64,000 bases of DNA from Primulina eburnea (taxonomy: Eukaryota; Streptophyta; Magnoliopsida; Lamiales; Gesneriaceae), in assembly GCF_022965805.1 (NCBI RefSeq), contig NC_133101.1, positions 10,639,069 through 10,703,068 on the forward strand, given 5' to 3'. Within the stretch, counting starts at the first letter, position 1. The number at the start of each line of letters is the position of its first letter. A program made the translations under genes and the position numbers. This document shows, in pieces, positions 59,341-64,000 of this stretch. The notes beneath the pieces were generated by a model that worked only from the letters and a program-made list of their open reading frames with translations, was not told where the DNA came from and did not search any database.

Positions 59341-59542
59341 TGTGTGCCCAGGAAATTATAGTCGACAAAGAATTAAGCAGTTAACTCTTCGTTTCGTGGA
59401 GCCAAACCAGAACTTCTTGACTTTACTTTTGAACGATGACAATGGAAAAGATCGAAAGCTTTTAATTTTTGCTCTCGGACCATACATAGTGGAAAGAACA
59501 AAAGCAACTCCCATCCAGGTTACTTGGAATGACACCACCTGA
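59341..59542 (+). other. Unexplained open frame behind a splice acceptor, possible alternative last exon
   Basis: After TTTCTTTCAG at 59331-59340 the frame DVCPGNYSRQRIKQLTL... runs 66 residues to a stop at 59542 with a protein-like composition (LRFVEPNQNF, LLIFALGPYIVE). Exon 3 of the COR27-like gene could splice to it in phase, replacing exon 4. Similarity to anything known was not recognised. It may instead be 3' UTR. Confidence 0.3.
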
Positions 59543-59910
59543 CTAAATTTCGCTTGCTATAATATTACCTGTCTATGCATATTTTTTTGTTCAGAATAGT
59601 AACAGAATTTTCCGTTGCGTATGTTCGACTGTATGATTTATTATTATTTACTAATGAGATATAGATCCAGATGATATACTTTATATATGTAAAGCCGCCC
59701 GGTACAAGTGGACGCTCCTCCCTCTCTCGAATTTTTGTTGTTGTGATGCTGCAGTTCAATATTGGATTTTCTGCGAGGCTTTCTGGCCAAATGTACATAC
59801 TCTGTGTTGACAAACTATCGGCGTCTTCTGTACGTGGCTTTATCGTTAAATTCAATACCAAGTTGCTAAATATTTTCATTTGATGAAGATGGCTATTAAG
59901 ATCTTGTTTA

Positions 59911-60115
59911 TGTTGGAATTTTTACAAAATATTTTATATTTCAAATAAAGAAATTATTGATTTTAATTTCTAAATTAATGATATTAATTTTTCACGTCAA
60001 TAACTAGTTATTACAATTGAATTTTGTAACCGTTTTCCATCATGATTCTGGATTATTGTTATTAATGGTGATCATTAAATATTTGTTAGTTTTTGTATAT
60101 ACACCCCCATACACG
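59911..60115 (+). repeat. LTR-like repeat, copy 1
   Basis: TGTTGGAATTTTTACAAAAT ... TTTGTTAGTTTTTGTATATA, shared with 63320-63530 at moderate divergence. The internal region between the two has weak Gag-like traces near 61320-61440 but no clear pol, so a very degraded LTR element is possible. Confidence 0.45.
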
Positions 60116-60382
60116 TTCTTGAAGAGATAGATACAGGGAAGAAGAACATTTTCTTCAAACACAAATAAGTATAATTTTCTCCCCATAATTTTGTTATGCA
60201 ATCTATAACAATTGTGTTATCTAGTCACTTGAGTGCTTTGAGTTGATATCAATTTCCTTTGCTTCTTCTACCACTGACATAATATGAAGCTTGTTCTGAA
60301 CCGTGCAACTCGCGAGCAAGACGATATCGTTGTATTCTGATGAGTATTTGGTTATAATCTTGTTGAATCGACGTGTTAACTA

Positions 60383-60717
60383 CAGGGGCGGATTTAGTGT
60401 AGGGCGAACGGGGGCCACGGCCCCCCCAAAAAAATTTAAAAAAATTTTTTAGCGACGGTTGTGACGGAAACCGTCGCAAAATGCGTGACGGTTTTATCAA
60501 CAACCGTCGCTATATGGCGGCCACGGTCCCCTCAAATATTTAAAAAAAATTTTTTAGCGACGGTTATATAGAAACTGTCGCGGTTTAGCGACGGTTTTAC
60601 AAAAACCGTCGCAAATACCGCGACGGTTTATTGTAACCGTCGCCATATTGCGACGGTTTTAGAGAAAACCGTCGCAAAGGTGGCTCCCCCAATGTCAAAA
60701 TCCTAGATCCGCCCCTG
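60383..60717. mobile_element. hAT-type MITE with 8-bp target duplication and GCGACGGTT palindromes
   Basis: Terminal inverted repeats CAGGGGCGGAT / ATCCGCCCCTG, flanked by exact GTTAACTA at 60375-60382 and 60718-60725. The 335-bp interior is almost entirely GCGACGGTT...AACCGTCGC palindromes separated by A/T runs. No coding capacity. The 8-bp duplication and CAGGG...CCCTG ends indicate hAT. Confidence 0.92.
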
Positions 60718-60725
60718 GTTAACTA

Positions 60726-62065
60726 CGAGGAGATAAAAATGCTTTTTAGTCCAGTGTTTCAGCACGTCTCGATCTAAATATTTTCTCATCAAATTATTTT
60801 TCGCCCCAACCCATCTACCTAAATTTCCAATAATCTAAAGAGTATTTCTGTTGAAATTTTTGGTTCACACGACTCAATTAGTGATACGGTATGTCTGATA
60901 ACTAAATGGAGATGGTCAGGTAAGGTTAAGCCCCTTCTCATTTATTATTATTTATCGGGGAATAAGGTACGATTCTATATGTCCCTTTATTTCTACGTGC
61001 TTGGTAATCTTGATAAATCAAATTGGTTCGAAGCTCACATCTATGTACTGTTGGACGTTGGTTAATGTATTTGCTTGAATCACCATGTTTACCCTTATTT
61101 TATTTTACTTTATTAGTGAGAACTAAGTATGCTCGAGAACACATTTTATTTTTGAGAGTCGATATTAATCTCGTGCTTATGAAAATTATTACTATATTTT
61201 TTTTTTCAAAAAAATAAAAACAAAGAAAGAAACCCGAAGGTATTGGCAAATTTTGAAAAAAATATTTATAGCTATTCATTAGTGTGACCATTTCATGTTA
61301 TTAAAAATGATAATAAATGAAAGTTTGAGGATATTGAATCGGTGATAGCCAAATTGAACATTCTTTATAGAAGAATGCCCTCAAGTTATAAGTTCGAGAA
61401 TATTACGACTGAAGTTGAAATTTTAGTTAATCTAAGTTTCATTATTTGATATTTAGAACATATTTGATGATATGCACAATTTGAAAATATGGTTCTATTT
61501 TTATTTTACAGATATTTTTATGCGGGCGTATGTTGATATATGGATTAACATGACATTTAATTTGTCTTGAGAGATGTTGCAAAATGTGAGGGGCCATAAT
61601 TTGCTTGTAAAATTATTTATTTGGTCTTTTAAGTTATGGAATTTAAATTGTGATCTATATGTACAAATATTTATATGAAAATGATGATGAACAAAATGTG
61701 ATTGATTAGTTGAGATCTCAATATATATTGGAAATAAAGCTATTTGGATAAAAAAAAAAAATTTAAACATATGAACTAATTATTTTTTTGAGTTTTGTGG
61801 GATATATTTTTTGAAGAGAATTAATTGTGCATTGAGTATGATTATATTTAAAAACAAGTTATTATATGTTATGCGAAGCCTTTACAAGATTTTTAAATTT
61901 TTGCTTGACTGAAATTACTATCTTGTAATTCAATCTTATTATACCTTCATTATTTTTGAAAGAAAAAGATTGAAAAACTAATCTTGTTTCTTACACAAAA
62001 AATGTTTTTTTTTTAGTTAATTTAATAATATTATGATATGTCAATTTTGATGAAGTATTTATTAT
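60726..62065. other. AT-rich DNA, possibly remains of a retroelement
   Basis: At 61320-61440 broken frames read weakly like Copia Gag (ESVIAKLNILYRRMPSSYKF). No intact gene. The remainder shows nothing recognisable. Confidence 0.3.
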
Positions 62066-62370
62066 TGAGGTGCAATAATTGTCTCAACTGGATAGAGCAC
62101 CGAACCATGATGTTTGGGCTGTTATGCTATTTAATATATTTGAATTGCACAATTACCAACGGCTATAGCTTTATTAAAGAGACAATCACTTGATCCTATG
62201 ATTGGCATCAGAGCCGAGCCAAAGTCATGAGTTCGATTTTCATCGATTGCAATGTATGCAATTATTATGAGGGAGATTATTGATGTGCAATAATTGTCCC
62301 TGCTGAGTAAACGACCGACCCATGTTGTTTGGACTGCTATGCGATTTAAAAGATTTGAGTTGCACCATTA
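62066..62370 (+). mobile_element. TRIM-like miniature LTR element
   Basis: TGAGGTGCAATAATTGTC at 62066 and TGATGTGCAATAATTGTC at 62281 start direct repeats that share CGACCCATG(A/T)TGTTTGG-like and TTTGA(A/G)TTGCAC words. After the first repeat comes a primer-like TTGGCATCAGAGCC (62202-62215), then about 65 bp and a purine tract GAGGGAGAT just before the second repeat. This is LTR-PBS-PPT-LTR without protein. The right repeat loses similarity after about 62365. Confidence 0.6.
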
Positions 62371-63319
62371 ACACAAATTATAATTTTTGGTAGAAAAAAA
62401 CAAGCCATGAGTGCTACATTCGTGTACTGATAGAATTTTTGAGGTGTGAGAGCTGCTATACACATAAAATAATATTGAATTATGAAAATTATTTTGAGAT
62501 ATATTGATATTGTCGTATATGTGATAACAAATTGAGAGATGTGGCTATCAAAATGTGCTATTTTGAATTAAGTGTTTCTTAGTAGTTCATACACTATTGG
62601 TAAAGAAAAACATGAAAAATTATATATGGTTTCCAGTAAGTGTAAAGACTACTTACATACTACTTACTGGCCATAATGAGTTTAAAGTTGCTGCAACAAC
62701 GGAAAACAAAACGACTCCGTGTAGATAAAATACTACGTGTCATGATGTATTGAATTATACAATAAAATAAGAAAATGGTTCTATACAATATACTTGTAAC
62801 GGTCATGGGTCATGGCATAACATGGGTCTCGGCTCATACACGCACCATTACGCATATGACTTATCCAGCCCGACACTGGAGTTTTTACCTTCTAGGATTA
62901 GAACACAAGACCTCCTGGACTTATATATAGATTTTGGCAGCAATCCTGGGACCAATTGCGCTACAATACTGCTGGTCACAAATCGCGATTTTGAGTACTA
63001 ATTAAGATTGTTGACCTTTATACATACAAATTATATATATTTCGGGAGAATAAATTTATGTTGCAATTATGTGTTACATACATGGTGATGATGGTGATTA
63101 AGGTGATTTCATCACCATGGATGATTAAAATATTGGGAGACAACAAATTTATTCATGAATTGATCATGAAACATGCAAATATTGATCATGAAACATGCAA
63201 ATATATGGGAAACTGGTGTATTAGCGCATGAAAAACATCACTTGTGCATTTCTTTTCTCGATTTGTCACAGTAATTTTTATCATCTTTATCAAAATTTTC
63301 TTCGAAATATATGGGGAAT
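62371..63319. other. Unassigned AT-rich DNA
   Basis: No gene or transposon end found. ATTGATCATGAAACATGCAA is tandemly repeated at about 63158-63200. Confidence 0.4.
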
Positions 63320-63530
63320 TGTTGAAAATTTTACAAAATATTTTATATTTCAAAGAAAGAAATTATTGATTTTAATTTTTGAATTAATTATGTTAATTTT
63401 TCACATTAATATCTAATTATTACCATGGAATTTTGTATCCATTTTCCATCAATCATTATTATTAATAGTGATGATAATTAAATCTTTGTTAGTTTTTGTA
63501 TATATACTATACGCATTCTTAAAGGTATAG
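63320..63530 (+). repeat. LTR-like repeat, copy 2
   Basis: TGTTGAAAATTTTACAAAAT ... TTTTTGTATATATACTATACG, the counterpart of 59911-60115. Confidence 0.45.
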
Positions 63531-64000
63531 TTTGGTACATGTGATAAGAGGTAGATTGATAAATATTTCTAATTATCTCACGTTTGGTATCTTTTTAGAA
63601 AGCCCATGATTATATCATGGACTCGTGATAAATAATTTTATATAGGGATAAAATATCTCTTTTATAAGATGTGATAATTTTAATCTAATGATAAAAACAC
63701 CACAAATGAACCTCAATCTATAAAAATCATAAATTCTATTGTTCTCTCATTTCACTTGTAGGTAGAAATTAAAATCAAATAAATATTTTTATTTATTTTA
63801 TATATTATATAATATAATAATTATATAAATGAACTCGAGATAATTATATAAATGATTTGTATAAATCTCAATAACATTATTAATATCACTCGATTAACGT
63901 TAAAAATTTATATTTGACTTGAATCACAAAATTAATAGCTCAATTGTCATATTATATAATATATAAAATTAGGTAAAACAAAAAATAATAAATCATGCAA
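63531..64000. other. Right-edge AT-rich DNA
   Basis: Nothing recognisable; short inverted words around TGTGATAA and ATGATTATATCATGG are present. Confidence 0.4.

Noticed and set aside
60249..60503. An 84-codon minus-strand frame
   Set aside because: It crosses the terminus of the hAT MITE and has no family motif.
62087..62250. A tRNA gene or SINE, because of A-box-like CAACTGGATAGAGC and B-box-like GAGTTCGATT
   Set aside because: The boxes are about 140 bp apart and no cloverleaf forms; the direct repeats, primer site and purine tract fit a TRIM-like element better.

Overview
The window is a repeat-dense stretch of a dicot-type plant nuclear genome. This is inferred from the AT-rich intergenic DNA, nested Ty1/copia and Ty3/gypsy retrotransposons primed by initiator-Met tRNA (TGGTATCAGAGC), CACTA, hAT, TRIM and Helitron-like elements, and spliced host genes of plant families. 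There is no bacterial-type gene organisation. One assembly gap of 100 N lies at 49962-50061.

Only three host genes look intact. (1) A NYN-domain plus OST-HTH/LOTUS putative RNA-binding nuclease is on the minus strand at 16201-17775. (2) A two-exon plastid-type thioredoxin, most like TRX-m3, is on the minus strand at 21052-23061, with a WCGPC active site. (3) A four-exon COR27/COR28-like cold- and clock-regulated gene is on the plus strand at 56848-59233; three evening-element motifs and a G-box lie just upstream. A broken exon of a methylcrotonoyl-CoA carboxylase beta-subunit gene (28679-28819) and a possible 45-bp exon split by a retrotransposon are gene relics.

Layout. 1-15.1 kb: an old plus-strand Copia element (leader with a seven-unit hairpin array, gag, RNase H remnant, 3' LTR). 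It is split by a younger minus-strand Copia element with unusually long 3.6-kb LTRs (2120-13533). 15.1-23.1 kb: the two minus-strand genes, a tandem TRIM and a 716-bp hAT-type element. 23.4-27.9 kb: Helitron-like ends around a probable LTR that carries a complete 1.1-kb CACTA element. 28.6-36.4 kb: the carboxylase exon relic, a broken SIRE-type Copia in permuted order, and a CACTA fragment with a transposase-associated domain. 36.4-56 kb: a diverged segmental duplication (36419-37990 and 53099-55970) on either side of a Tork-like Copia (39703-52366), into whose 5' LTR a near-pristine Tekay-type Gypsy element (39734-47263) has jumped. 56-64 kb: the COR27-like gene, then a hAT MITE, a TRIM-like element and degenerate LTR-like repeats.

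The host genes show no shared pathway; their proximity appears to be chance. The most unusual signals are the covarying hairpin array in the Copia leader, the GCGACGGTT palindromes shared by CACTA and hAT elements, and the GTGTTG/CAACAC words scattered through the SIRE-type element. All functional statements come from reading motifs by eye; no database search was run.
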